Of a DNA stretch of 64,000 nt, positions 25,489 through 34,712 are shown one piece after another. The notes under the pieces are model-generated. The model was not told the origin of the DNA and made no database searches. It saw only the letters and a list, made by a program, of their open reading frames with translations. Positions within the stretch are counted from its first letter, which is position 1; every line of letters begins with the position of its first letter. The stretch comes from Microbulbifer variabilis (GTDB lineage Bacteria > Pseudomonadota > Gammaproteobacteria > Pseudomonadales > Cellvibrionaceae). The stretch lies in the NCBI RefSeq assembly GCF_020524905.1, contig NZ_JAIVKI010000010.1, positions 95,712 to 159,711 on the forward strand, read 5' to 3'. A program made the position numbers and the translations under genes.

Positions 25489-27564
25489 CTAGTGCTCCAA
25501 CTTTGCGTAGCCATTGTTCTGCGGGGTGTTTTCCAGGTCCCGGCCTACAGGTTCTGTATTATTCACCAGCGCTAACCACCTCTCTGTATCCTGTTGCACC
25601 TGGCTTGCAGGAATAATTTGTTCGCTATCCCAGCGGAATGTAGAGGCAATGACCACAATGATAATGGCCAGTGCAGAAAGCAGGGCTAACCACCACATAT
25701 ACCAAACCAGCGCAAACATCAGGATGCCGCTCAGTACACAGAGTAAAAATCCCAAGGGATTATTCTTGGGGATCTCAATATCCCGATAGATTTTTGGTGG
25801 CTGATAAGCACGCCCCTGCTCCTTGGCCTCGGTAAATTCATCCCTATCCGTTACCCTGGGCAGCTCAGCAAAGTTGTACGAGGGCGCCGGGGCCGGAATC
25901 GACCACTCAAGAGACCGGCCATCCCAAGGGTCCCCAACGGGAACACGGTTCTTTTTACGATCCCGCAAACTGACCAATAACTGCAATACCAAGCTAATCA
26001 ATGCACACAGCACTACCATGGCGCCAATAAAGGCCACCACCATATAAGGCTTGAAAGCCAGATCCATATAGCTGAATGAGCGCCTTGGCATTCCCAATAA
26101 GCCGGCACCATAGAGGGGAAAGAAAGTCAGCATAAATCCGATGATCCATAGATACGCTGACCATTTCCCCAGCCGCTCATCGAGGCGAAAACCAAATGCC
26201 TTGGGGAACCAGTAGTTGTACCCCGCCAACATCCCAAACAGTACCCCTGGTATCAGTACATTGTGGAAATGCGCCACCAAAAACAGAGTGTTGTGTACTT
26301 GGAAATCTACGGTAGGATTTGCCAGGATCACCCCCGACAAACCTCCAATCACAAATAAAATTAAAAACCCAATGGAATAAATCATCGGTGTAGTAAAACG
26401 AATTCGACCCCGGTACATGGTCGCCATCCAATCGTAGACTTTAACTCCAGTAGGAACCGCAATTAGCATGGTGGCAATACCAAATACAATATTGATTGTA
26501 GGGCTCTGCCCCATAGTAAAGAAGTGGTGCAGCCACACGGTAAAGCTCAATACGGCAATACTCATGGTGGCAAATACCAGCGATTTATAGCCGTATAGGC
26601 GTTTGGCGGAGTAAGTGGAAAAAACCTCGGAAAAAACACCATAGGCCGGCAGTACCAGCAGATAGACTTCGGGGTGACCGAACAGCCAAAATAAATTAGC
26701 GTAGTTCATCATATTGCCGCCGAGGTCATTAGTGAAAAAGTGGAAGTCCAGATACCGGTCGAAGCCGAGCATTAATGCCGCCACGCTGAGCGGCGGCATG
26801 GCGAAAATCATTAGAATAGAGGAACAGAGTACCGTCCAGCAGAACATGGGCATACGGAAAAAATTCATACCCACAGCACGGCACTTGAGAATTGTGACGG
26901 TGAAATTAATCCCCGTAAGAGTGGTACCGGCCCCGGAAAAGACAATAGCCCACACCCAATAGTCCGGCCCCACACCGGGGTTAAAATCCCCTCCCGTATA
27001 GGGCGGATAGGCAGACCAGCCGCCAGTGGAGAACTCCCCCACCACGAGGGAAACCATCAGCAACATCCCCGCTGCAACTGTCACCGCCAGGCTAATCTGG
27101 TTGAGCACTGGGAAGGCCACATCGCGAGCGCCAATCTGCAGCGGCATCACTAAGTTGACCAACCCCACCACAAAAGGCACAGCGACAAAAAATATCATTA
27201 TCGTGCCATGGGTACTAAACAATTGTGCGAAGTGGTCGGCGTAGAGAAAGCCATCCGGTGCCGCAGCCTGCTGCGCCCGCATCACCATGCCTTCCAGCAG
27301 CCCTCTCGTCATCATCACCAGTGCGAACACTATGTACATGATGCCGATTCTTTTATGGTCTGTACTGGTCAACCATTCAGACCAGAGAGTGCCCCACACC
27401 TTAAACCAGGTCAGTAATGCGAGAGTAGCGACTGTCGCAAAAATAACGATAGCGCCAGCAGTACTCCCTACCGCTGCACTTACCGAGAAATTGCTAATCA
27501 AGTCGCTGAAAACGATGGAGTCCCAGCTCAGTTTTCCCAGCCAACCATAATCGGTAATATTCAT
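25489..27564 (-). CDS. cyoB: Cytochrome bo3 quinol oxidase subunit I
   Basis: The 691-residue catalytic subunit of the proton-pumping quinol oxidase. The low-spin haem His is in STHGTIMIFF. The CuB/Tyr site is GHPEVYLLVLPAYG, the CuB histidines are WLHHFFTMG, and the haem-o/haem-b His pair is VAHFHNV. The D-channel Asp is in QIGARDVAFP. In the quinol-site segment RG..(D)..MMR.QQ, the Asp found in the E. coli enzyme is Glu here (RGLLEGMVMRAQQ). It overlaps cyoA by 4 bp. Confidence 0.97.
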   Translation of the reverse strand: MNITDYGWLGKLSWDSIVFSDLISNFSVSAAVGSTAGAIVIFATVATLALLTWFKVWGTLWSEWLTSTDHKRIGIMYIVFALVMMTRGLLEGMVMRAQQAAAPDGFLYADHFAQLFSTHGTIMIFFVAVPFVVGLVNLVMPLQIGARDVAFPVLNQISLAVTVAAGMLLMVSLVVGEFSTGGWSAYPPYTGGDFNPGVGPDYWVWAIVFSGAGTTLTGINFTVTILKCRAVGMNFFRMPMFCWTVLCSSILMIFAMPPLSVAALMLGFDRYLDFHFFTNDLGGNMMNYANLFWLFGHPEVYLLVLPAYGVFSEVFSTYSAKRLYGYKSLVFATMSIAVLSFTVWLHHFFTMGQSPTINIVFGIATMLIAVPTGVKVYDWMATMYRGRIRFTTPMIYSIGFLILFVIGGLSGVILANPTVDFQVHNTLFLVAHFHNVLIPGVLFGMLAGYNYWFPKAFGFRLDERLGKWSAYLWIIGFMLTFFPLYGAGLLGMPRRSFSYMDLAFKPYMVVAFIGAMVVLCALISLVLQLLVSLRDRKKNRVPVGDPWDGRSLEWSIPAPAPSYNFAELPRVTDRDEFTEAKEQGRAYQPPKIYRDIEIPKNNPLGFLLCVLSGILMFALVWYMWWLALLSALAIIIVVIASTFRWDSEQIIPASQVQQDTERWLALVNNTEPVGRDLENTPQNNGYAKLEH

Positions 27565-28589
27565 GGCTGCGCTCCCTCGGTTTTCTCTTCACCCTGACCA
27601 AACTTCACGGTGCCGGGTTGCTCTTCCATGCTAAGGGGTTTACCTGAGTGATATCGCATAACAATACTTTGGAAGAGCTGAGGATCGGAAAGGGTAAAGT
27701 AGAGGGCATTACTCGGCATTTGCGGTGTAGCCAACTGCTTTTGCATCTCTTTTCGAGTGCTTCTCATGGCCAGGCGTTTATAAGTCTGAGGATTTAGAAC
27801 AATGCCATTGGCACGAACCTGTGCTACCCAAGCCTGAAAATCCTCTTCACTTTTAATCAATACATCAAATTTCTGCTCAGTAAATCCCTTACCGGTATAT
27901 TGGGTATTTTCGCCCTGGGTTTTTCCATGCTTTGTCGCAATAAAATTAAGCTTAGTGGTCATGCCTGGCATGACATAGATCTGCCCCGCCAGCGCCGCAA
28001 TCCAGAAAGACTGCATCACCGTATCGCTGGTGAGGATCATAGAAACCGGAGTATGTACTGGAACAACCAGCTCTCCCACCGTGGCAATTTCCAGTTCGGG
28101 ATAGATAAACAGCCACTTCCAATCCAACCCAACGACTTGCACTTGAATAGGTGGCACCACCCCCTCTATTTCCTTATAGGGATCCAGCATGCTGGTAGCA
28201 CGCCATAGCATAAAAGAGAGAACAAAAATAACTAAAAAGGGGACGCCCCACATAATGAGTTCCAAGGGCCCGTAAGACTCCCACTTGGGAGCATAAATAC
28301 CTTTCCCCTTCTTGCGTCGATATTTAATGAGGATAACCGGCACCAAAGCAAACACTGGTAATATCGCCACCATGGTGAGTGCCGTCGCCCAGAAAAAATG
28401 CGTTTTCTGCTCATGGGCAACAGGCCCCAGGGGTTCTAAGAAGGTTTCAGTAGCGTGAATGGAATGGGGGAGCAGAAAAATCAGAATGGGAAGAGAAAAT
28501 ATCAGCCAGAAAGGGCGGCAACCAATATACCCCCGTAACCGTGTCCAATATTGCAACAGCCTGACAGGGGCCTCGGTATTCCAATCCAT
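27561..28589 (-). CDS. cyoA: Cytochrome bo3 quinol oxidase subunit II
   Basis: Subunit II (342 residues) with two transmembrane helices (about residues 66-90 and 113-130) and a periplasmic cupredoxin domain. The quinol-oxidase pattern is clear: the DWKWLFIYPE segment and SDTVMQSFWIAALAGQIYVMPGM, without CuA-binding cysteines. Unlike E. coli CyoA, the N-terminal hydrophobic segment carries no lipobox cysteine and ends SIHAT, so a normal or uncleaved signal is likely. First gene of cyoABCD. Confidence 0.95.
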   Translation of the reverse strand: MDWNTEAPVRLLQYWTRLRGYIGCRPFWLIFSLPILIFLLPHSIHATETFLEPLGPVAHEQKTHFFWATALTMVAILPVFALVPVILIKYRRKKGKGIYAPKWESYGPLELIMWGVPFLVIFVLSFMLWRATSMLDPYKEIEGVVPPIQVQVVGLDWKWLFIYPELEIATVGELVVPVHTPVSMILTSDTVMQSFWIAALAGQIYVMPGMTTKLNFIATKHGKTQGENTQYTGKGFTEQKFDVLIKSEEDFQAWVAQVRANGIVLNPQTYKRLAMRSTRKEMQKQLATPQMPSNALYFTLSDPQLFQSIVMRYHSGKPLSMEEQPGTVKFGQGEEKTEGAQP

Positions 28590-28682
28590 TGCAAAGCCTT
28601 CCGACCTTAGGATTCTGCAGGCACTCGCGTCAGACTACCCGCTACAACAAATTCACCGTAAACAGTTAATACGCCAAGTGTT

Positions 28683-28699
28683 TACAACACGCTGTTGTA
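28683..28699. promoter_or_regulatory. Operator-like dyad upstream of cyoA
   Basis: A perfect inverted repeat TACAACA-CGC-TGTTGTA lies 94-110 bp before the cyoA start. An overlapping shorter dyad GTGTT-TAC-AACAC is at 28678-28690. The position suits a regulator of the cyo operon. No factor can be named. Confidence 0.4.
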
Positions 28700-28806
28700 C
28701 GGCACTTCTCACCAGAATAGCCGAACAAATGACGTTTTAACTTCATCCACACTATGAATGAAAGCAGTTTGTGGCGCTTATTTACATTCGCGGAGGGTAA
28801 ATACGC

Positions 28807-29364
28807 CTAGAAAACACCATCTTTCATCATTTCCTGAATAACCGTCTCCACATACTCCAAGGCATCCCCCTCCCTTGGACGGCGGATTTCACCCATGACA
28901 TAGTTCGCAAGGAAACTCTCGGACTGCAGGGACCAGTACACCTCTTCAGTTGGCGCTAAATATAAACGGGTCTCCACAATGGCTACCTGAGAGTTTGAAA
29001 CATCCCTATTCAGATGTTTAAAGCTGATTAGTTGTGTCACCAAAAGGGTGTCGAATTGATATTCGGTCAGCACATCAGCCAGCTCTCCCATGGAGGGCAC
29101 CTTGCCATCTACTGAAAAATTACTCCATGAGAGAGCATTCACGCCGTACCGGCCCAACTGCTCAACCCATACATCTTCGACATAAAGCCCAATGATAGGC
29201 CGGGGGAACAAGGTATAGGCCAAAACCAAGGTGTTCCCCAAGGGGCGTGCAGTAATCAAAGGTGAATGCCAGGTATCGGTTACTATCGTTCGCGGTGAAT
29301 TACAGGAAAGAAAAAAACAACACAGCAAAGTAACACCCAGTTTCCTATTTACTATCCTCCCCAC
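28807..29364 (-). CDS. Putative lipoprotein of unknown function
   Basis: Not recognised. Read from GTG 29364 it has 185 residues: NRKLGVTLLCCFFLSC forms a signal peptide with a lipobox-like FLSC. A mature domain follows, with alternating hydrophobic pattern (TARPLGNTLVLAYTLF, YQFDTLLVTQLISF, VAIVETRLYL) like the small alpha/beta lipoproteins of the DUF4136 kind. The exact start is uncertain because GGAGG lies inside the frame. It follows the DcaP-like gene by a few bases on the same strand, so co-transcription is likely. Confidence 0.65.
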   Translation of the reverse strand: MGRIVNRKLGVTLLCCFFLSCNSPRTIVTDTWHSPLITARPLGNTLVLAYTLFPRPIIGLYVEDVWVEQLGRYGVNALSWSNFSVDGKVPSMGELADVLTEYQFDTLLVTQLISFKHLNRDVSNSQVAIVETRLYLAPTEEVYWSLQSESFLANYVMGEIRRPREGDALEYVETVIQEMMKDGVF

Positions 29365-29368
29365 TCGG

Positions 29369-30913
29369 CTAAAACGAGATGCGACTGGTGAATTGGGTGC
29401 GCCAAACTGAACCATAGGCCCCATCTTTATCCTCCCGGGTTCCATAGAGGGCCTCCACTCCAAACAACCAATGCGGTGTCGGTGTCCAGGTCAGGTTAAT
29501 ACTACTGTACTGGGTTTCCCGGAATGAGAATCCGGCCTGGAAGTCCAGATTGTCTTGCTGCACCTGACCGTGGGTGACAACGGTGTACATGCAGGGGCTC
29601 CACCAGTGCTGGTAAGCCAAATACCAGGCAAGCGTCGGAATCGCCTCAAGCCGATTATTATAAAAGTCATAAGCGGCATCGGGGGGCGCATCGTTTAAAA
29701 GCCCTCCATAACCAGAACCATAACTAAATGAGTAAGAGGCAAAATCCGGCGCAAGCCTATCGGGCATATCAATAACGCCACTCAAATTAATACCCCAACC
29801 CGTATCCGAAACAGCAGATTGTGGTTCGCCGCTGCCACGCAAATCCCGCAGTATAAAGCTCCCTTGAAAGTTCACCCGGTCGGTCTGGGAAATCACAGCA
29901 ACAACGAAATCAGGCCAACGAGAAACTTCCTTTGCATTCTGAAAAACCCGCTGATCTGGCGCGTCCAGACCAACTTCCAGAGTGAGCGTCGGGTGATAGA
30001 CACGAATCCAGCGCGCAATCGGGTGCAGCATGAACAGAAGCGAATTAGGCCCTTCATAGTCCAGGGTATTTGGCGATGCGGTTAAGTTAGTGAAAGTGGA
30101 CCAGTCGAGACCAAACCGCAAATCTCCACCAAACAAAATATCACTGACTTGGCCGTAAGCCTTGCGCAAGCGCAATAAAGGCTCGGTAACACTTGAGTCC
30201 CGAAGGAAATCCATAGCTATTTCATTTTCGATCTGCCGACCTCCCCAAGGAGTTCGCGCCTTCAGCTCTAACCTCGATACCTGCGCAGAAACGTTGGTTT
30301 TGCCGTCCTCTCCCTCCGCTGCGGTTCGATCGCTGGTAACAATAGCACTGGTAGCGAACTCCGCCAGGCTGGTTATGGCTCCGAGATTATAATTTGCATC
30401 CAACTCAGCAAAGCCGCTAATTTTCACCCGCATGGGGCTACCCAGCACGGGAATAGACCCTGGCCAGTCAGTTGGCGTACTAGAAATCAGCTCTTCAATA
30501 TCTGCCTGCTCAGGGAGCGTCGGATCGCCCCTGGCCCGAGGAGGTGGTAGGGAACCAGGAGGTATGGCTTTATGAATGGCTTCAATCTGATCGCGTAAGT
30601 CATCGAGCTCCACTCTTTCCACGGGCTCGCTATTTCCCCTGGGTAATGGAGCTGTCGGTGCTGGCGCCATTGAGGGGCTAGGAGATCTTGTCCTGCGCAG
30701 CTCTTCCACTTGTTGCCTGAGGGCTTCCAGGTCGGCTTTTTGGCGTTGAATCTGGGCTTCCTGTGCCTCAAGTTGACGTTGCTGTGCCTCAATCACCTTC
30801 ATCAGTTGGTCGGCTTCGACATAGACTTGCGCATTGGCGGGCGAGGAGGAAATAAACTGGATAAAAACCACAAGCACAGCAGGCAGCGCAGGAGACTGTG
30901 TTTGGATTTCCAT
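29369..30913 (-). CDS. DcaP-like trimeric outer-membrane channel
   Basis: A 514-residue outer-membrane protein. A signal peptide (ending SSSPANA, about residue 28) is followed by a periplasmic coiled coil of heptads (LMKVIEAQQRQLEAQEAQIQ, about residues 36-72), then a Pro-rich linker. The beta-barrel runs from about residue 160 to the terminal Phe (TQFTSRISF). The coiled coil plus barrel ending in Phe is the layout of DcaP-family porins, which take up dicarboxylates and small anions. Other porin families with N-terminal coiled coils cannot be excluded. Followed by a lipoprotein gene on the same strand. Confidence 0.8.
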   Translation of the reverse strand: MEIQTQSPALPAVLVVFIQFISSSPANAQVYVEADQLMKVIEAQQRQLEAQEAQIQRQKADLEALRQQVEELRRTRSPSPSMAPAPTAPLPRGNSEPVERVELDDLRDQIEAIHKAIPPGSLPPPRARGDPTLPEQADIEELISSTPTDWPGSIPVLGSPMRVKISGFAELDANYNLGAITSLAEFATSAIVTSDRTAAEGEDGKTNVSAQVSRLELKARTPWGGRQIENEIAMDFLRDSSVTEPLLRLRKAYGQVSDILFGGDLRFGLDWSTFTNLTASPNTLDYEGPNSLLFMLHPIARWIRVYHPTLTLEVGLDAPDQRVFQNAKEVSRWPDFVVAVISQTDRVNFQGSFILRDLRGSGEPQSAVSDTGWGINLSGVIDMPDRLAPDFASYSFSYGSGYGGLLNDAPPDAAYDFYNNRLEAIPTLAWYLAYQHWWSPCMYTVVTHGQVQQDNLDFQAGFSFRETQYSSINLTWTPTPHWLFGVEALYGTREDKDGAYGSVWRTQFTSRISF

Positions 30914-31353
30914 ATCTAGGTCTCGACCCTATCTCCTGCAATGCGAGGCAGCTATTCAGCAAATGGTGAAATAAATGAACCCCATTATTTCACTGCCACC
31001 GGTGCAATATTCCGGCATCAATAAGGGCTGCGAAAACTCTGTAGGCCAGCGCCAACCACTGCCGATGCCTATCTAGCTGTCCGTTTACTTTTGTGTCGAA
31101 GCAATAAAAAGTGCATCAAAATTGATGCCGCTGAACAGACTCATAAAGAAGCTGTTTTCTGCACATTCGCTTTCCATATAACCCATCCAGAAAAGCTTAG
31201 CTCAAGAGGAATAACGCCATTGGTAGCAAAAAGAGCGGACCAGGCACACTAAAGACCTTTGGCCCATTTTGCTGCTAATGTTTTAGGCGATATTGGCCAC
31301 CCAATTCCTTGCATGGAATTCCTGCGACCAATATCACCAGAGGTTTTGAGAAT
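30914..31353. other. Intergenic with a compound palindrome
   Basis: No supported gene. It contains the nested inverted repeat described separately (31289-31335) and presumably the DcaP-like gene promoter. Confidence 0.5.
31289..31335. repeat. Nested inverted repeat downstream of queF
   Basis: Outer arms GATATTGG (31289-31296) and CCAATATC (31328-31335) enclose inner arms AATTCC (31303-31308) and GGAATT (31315-31320). No T-run follows on the minus strand, so it is not a standard terminator for queF. Confidence 0.7.
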
Positions 31354-32184
31354 TTATTGGCGGGCAAAGCGCGGCGGTAGCGGCTTTTCAATACGAGTGG
31401 AGCGTATGGGGTTGATATCCAGCCCTCCCCGGCGGGTATAGCGGGCACAGACTGTGAGCTCGGAAAAGTCCGCAAGGTTTTGCAGGTCGCAAAAAATCCG
31501 CTCCACGCAGTGTTCGTGGAAGTCCTGATGCTCACGGAAAGAAATAATATATGCGAGCAGCGCCTCGCGCTGTAGCATCGGCCCCTTGTACTCCACCATC
31601 ACCGTGGCCCAGTCCGGCTGGCCGGTAACCGGGCAGTTGCTGCGTAGCAGATGGCTGTACAGAGTCTCAGTAACTACTACACCGCTTTCATCCAACGCCA
31701 ATAGCGCCGAATCCGGCTGGTACTGCTCCACGGCAATATCCAGTTGGTCGAGACAGAAGCCTTGTGGCCTCTGCACATCCAGGGAGATATCCTCTACCTC
31801 CAGCAGAGTAACACTCACGGCAGTACCCACCGCTGCACTCAAATCCCGCAGCAAGGTATCCTGAACCAGGCGCCAGGACTCAAAGCGGCTTTGGTTAAAG
31901 GAATTCAAATACAATTTAAAAGACTTGGATTCCACCATACAGGGGCTTTCCGCTGGAAAGCTGAAGCGCGCCACGGCCACCTGGGGCTTGCCTCTGGCGT
32001 TGAGCCAAGAGAGCTCAAAGCCCCACCACTCATCCTCTCCAAAAAATGGCAGGGCGCCAACGGATAGTCCCAGCTGGCCACGGGAAATAGAGCGCTGAAT
32101 CGGGTGCAACAGCTCCGGGTTGTAACTGGATTCGTAAACGGTCTCCCGGCCCAGCGGGAGATTCTGCCAATCTTCTCTGCTCAT
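31354..32184 (-). CDS. queF: NADPH-dependent 7-cyano-7-deazaguanine reductase
   Basis: Reduces preQ0 to preQ1 in queuosine synthesis. It has 276 residues from the ATG at 32184, with a GAGGTTAAGT ribosome region upstream; a longer in-frame opening is rejected. This is the E. coli-type two-domain length. The motif ESKSFKLYLNSFNQ binds NADPH/substrate. The catalytic Cys lies in LLRSNCPVTGQPDWATV, with the Glu/His region HEHCVERI and the end RRGGLDINPIRS. 8 bp separate it from the upstream ABC permease gene. Confidence 0.97.
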   Translation of the reverse strand: MSREDWQNLPLGRETVYESSYNPELLHPIQRSISRGQLGLSVGALPFFGEDEWWGFELSWLNARGKPQVAVARFSFPAESPCMVESKSFKLYLNSFNQSRFESWRLVQDTLLRDLSAAVGTAVSVTLLEVEDISLDVQRPQGFCLDQLDIAVEQYQPDSALLALDESGVVVTETLYSHLLRSNCPVTGQPDWATVMVEYKGPMLQREALLAYIISFREHQDFHEHCVERIFCDLQNLADFSELTVCARYTRRGGLDINPIRSTRIEKPLPPRFARQ

Positions 32185-32192
32185 ACTTAACC

Positions 32193-32966
32193 TCAGTGCC
32201 TCAATCGCTTGCCGTGACTCATCAGGTAGAGTCCCCAGCTGGCGAGCAGTGCAATAAATACCAAGACCCCAACAAATGCCCAAGCCACTTTGATATCGGA
32301 AACACCCAGGATTCCATAGCGAAAGGAATTCACCATATAGAGAATCGGGTTCAATTTCGACAGTCCCTGCCAAAAGGGTGACAACAGGTCAATGGAATAG
32401 AATACGCCACCCAGATAAGTGAGCGGGGTCAAAACAAAAGTGGGAATTATCGATATGGCATCAAAACTGTTGGCATAAATCGCATTGATAAATCCCGCCA
32501 GGGAAAACAATGCCGAGGTGAGAAAGACAATTGCCACCGTAACACCCAGGTACTCAACACCGAGCGAAGTAAAAAACATTGCCACCAGTGTGACGATCAA
32601 ACCAACGATCAAGCCACGCGCCACACCACCCAGTACATAACCAGCCATTACCGCCCAGTTTGGTGTGGGTGACACCAACAGCTCCTCGACGCTGCGCTGA
32701 AACTTGGCGCTGTAAAAAGAGGACACGACATTGCCATAGGAGTTGGTGATCACCGACATCATAATTAGGCCCGGCACCACAAATTCCATATAGGGGTACC
32801 CACCCATATCCCCGATACGGCTGCCTATCAGAGAGCCGAAGATCACAAAGTACAATGTCATGGTAATCACCGGTGGCACCAGAGTCTGCGGCCAGATGCG
32901 CATAAAACGGCGCACCTCCCGGCGGAAAATGGTGCTGAAGGATATCCAGGTCAACTTACCGCTCAC
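32193..32966 (-). CDS. ABC-2 type transporter permease (YadH-like)
   Basis: A 257-residue inner-membrane permease starting at GTG 32966, which overlaps the stop of the ATPase gene in GTGA. Six transmembrane helices are visible. The ABC-2 motif is GLIMMSVITNSYGNVVSSFYSAKFQRSVEELLVSPTP, with the later LTPLTYLGGVFYSIDLLSPFWQGLSKLNP. A longer opening to 33149 would run into the ATPase gene and is rejected. The substrate of YadGH-type exporters is not settled. Confidence 0.93.
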   Translation of the reverse strand: MSGKLTWISFSTIFRREVRRFMRIWPQTLVPPVITMTLYFVIFGSLIGSRIGDMGGYPYMEFVVPGLIMMSVITNSYGNVVSSFYSAKFQRSVEELLVSPTPNWAVMAGYVLGGVARGLIVGLIVTLVAMFFTSLGVEYLGVTVAIVFLTSALFSLAGFINAIYANSFDAISIIPTFVLTPLTYLGGVFYSIDLLSPFWQGLSKLNPILYMVNSFRYGILGVSDIKVAWAFVGVLVFIALLASWGLYLMSHGKRLRH

Positions 32967-33898
32967 GAGCCCAACCCCTCTTCTTTTTCCTCGGACAACA
33001 TGGAAATAAAAAGCTCCTCCAGGCGGTTGGCGCGGTTGCGCATGCTGGTAACGGTAATCCCCTGAGCCTTGAGCTCGACAAAAGCCTCCGTCAGCGACTG
33101 CCCCTTCTCCACCGTAATCTCCAGGGAATGACTGTCCAGCAGGCGGCATTCGAAGCCTGCAAGTTCCGGCGTCTCACTAAGGAACTCGCTACTATCGAGA
33201 ATAAATGTCTCGCGGTTAAGGGTCTTTAACAGGGATTTGATCGAGGTATTCTCAACGATAACGCCCTTATCAATAATGGCGATATTGCGACACAGGCTCT
33301 CCGCCTCTTCCAGATAATGGGTAGTGAGAATAATTGTGGTGCCCCGAGCGTTAATTTCCTCCAGGAAAGCCCACATGGAGCGGCGCAGCTCGATATCCAC
33401 GCCGGCAGTGGGCTCATCCAGAATCAACAGCTTCGGCTCGTGGATCAGTGCACGCGCGATCATCAGGCGTCGCTTCATTCCCCCAGACAGCATACGCGCT
33501 TGGGTGTTTCGCTTGTCCCAAAGCCCCAGCTGCTTCAGGTACTGCTCCGTGCGCTCCTCCGCCAACTTGCGCGGCATCCCATAGAATCCGCCCTGGGTGG
33601 CCACAATATCGAAGACCTTTTCAAACTGGCTGAAATTGAATTCCTGCGGCACGACTCCCAGCAGACGCTTGGCAGCGGCAAAATCACTGTCGATATCGAC
33701 ACCAAAAATCGACACGTTGCCGGCGGTTTTGCGCACCAGTGAACAGATAATACCAATAGTGGTGGATTTGCCCGCACCGTTGGGACCCAACAGGGCAAAG
33801 AAATCCCCCGGTTGCACTTCAAAGCTGATCCCTTTCAGGGCCTGGAAGCCGCCATCGTAGGTTTTTTGCAGATCATGAATAGATAGCGCGGCGGTCAT
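32963..33898 (-). CDS. ABC transporter ATP-binding protein (YadG-like)
   Basis: A 311-residue ATPase partner of the permease. Walker A GPNGAGKSTTIG is at about residues 38-49. The Q-loop region is VVPQEFNF, the signature LSGGMKRRLMIARAL, Walker B LLILDEPTAGVD, and the switch His is in LTTHYLEEAE. The C-terminal about 80 residues form the extra domain of YadG/NodI-type ATPases. First gene of the pair. Confidence 0.94.
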   Translation of the reverse strand: MTAALSIHDLQKTYDGGFQALKGISFEVQPGDFFALLGPNGAGKSTTIGIICSLVRKTAGNVSIFGVDIDSDFAAAKRLLGVVPQEFNFSQFEKVFDIVATQGGFYGMPRKLAEERTEQYLKQLGLWDKRNTQARMLSGGMKRRLMIARALIHEPKLLILDEPTAGVDIELRRSMWAFLEEINARGTTIILTTHYLEEAESLCRNIAIIDKGVIVENTSIKSLLKTLNRETFILDSSEFLSETPELAGFECRLLDSHSLEITVEKGQSLTEAFVELKAQGITVTSMRNRANRLEELFISMLSEEKEEGLGS

Positions 33899-34066
33899 TG
33901 TGAATTCCTATCGCTGAATGCGCCATTCAACGCACTTACCCGAATAATTTCAACCGGCGGAACTACAGGGGATGTTCCTAGCCGCAGAGGGTGGAATTCC
34001 AGGCGCAGAGTCGCTCCCCGGCAATACCAGTGCAAGTAATAAACTTAGAAGCAATATATCGAAAAA

Positions 34067-34097
34067 TAAAAAAGCCGCTCGATTGAGCGGCTTTTTT
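34067..34097 (-). terminator. Terminator of the tRNA Glu/Gly array (bidirectional)
   Basis: The GCCGCTC/GAGCGGC stem with a 4-nt loop is flanked by A-runs and T-runs, so it can work both ways. On the minus strand it follows the last tRNA-Gly by 5 bp. Confidence 0.9.
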
Positions 34098-34101
34098 ATT
34101 T

Positions 34102-34177
34102 TGGAGCGGGAAACCGGGTTCGAACCGGCGACCTCAACCTTGGCAAGGTTGCGCTCTACCAACTGAGCTATTCCCGC
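34102..34177 (-). tRNA. tRNA-Gly (GCC), copy 3 in transcription order
   Basis: A 76-nt cloverleaf with encoded CCA. The acceptor is GCGGGAA, and the anticodon stem CAACC/GGTTG encloses the loop TTGCCAA (anticodon GCC). Identical to the other two copies. Confidence 0.97.
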
Positions 34178-34216
34178 GTTTTGTGTTGACCCGGCAGCAT
34201 TGCTACCGGGTCGTAT

Positions 34217-34292
34217 TGGCATCCCCAAGGGGAGTCGAACCCCTGTTACCGCCGTGAAAGGGCGGTGTCCTAGGCCTCTAGACGATGGGGAC
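34217..34292 (-). tRNA. tRNA-Glu (UUC), copy 3 in transcription order
   Basis: A 76-nt cloverleaf starting GTCCCCA with encoded CCA. The anticodon stem CCGCC/GGCGG encloses the loop CTTTCAC (anticodon TTC). The spacer to the next tRNA-Gly holds an ACCCGG/CCGGGT hairpin. Confidence 0.97.
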
Positions 34293-34406
34293 AGAAACTT
34301 TGCACTACAACCGCTTCGGTCCCGTGCTGCCACGCTGTCCATGGCATTGCCACCTTGCGGTGACTTCACCTTTGAATAGGGCCAAAGATCTATTCAAAAG
34401 TAAAAT

Positions 34407-34482
34407 TGGAGCGGGAAACCGGGTTCGAACCGGCGACCTCAACCTTGGCAAGGTTGCGCTCTACCAACTGAGCTATTCCCGC
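34407..34482 (-). tRNA. tRNA-Gly (GCC), copy 2
   Basis: Sequence identical to the tRNA-Gly at 34102-34177, with anticodon GCC and encoded CCA. Confidence 0.97.
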
Positions 34483-34516
34483 AATTTGACCCGGTAGCGC
34501 GGCTACCGGGTCGTAT

Positions 34517-34592
34517 TGGCATCCCCAAGGGGAGTCGAACCCCTGTTACCGCCGTGAAAGGGCGGTGTCCTAGGCCTCTAGACGATGGGGAC
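34517..34592 (-). tRNA. tRNA-Glu (UUC), copy 2
   Basis: Sequence identical to the tRNA-Glu at 34217-34292, with anticodon TTC and encoded CCA. A hairpin (ACCCGGTAGC/GCTACCGGGT) lies in the spacer to tRNA-Gly copy 2. Confidence 0.97.
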
Positions 34593-34712
34593 AGAAACTT
34601 GCACTGCGGCCTTACGACCCGGTGCTGCCATGCTGTCCATGGCAGTGCCACGGATTTCTCTGTGGCGATGCTTCCCGAGTTGACTAGAGATCATCTCGCA
34701 AAGCGCAAAACT

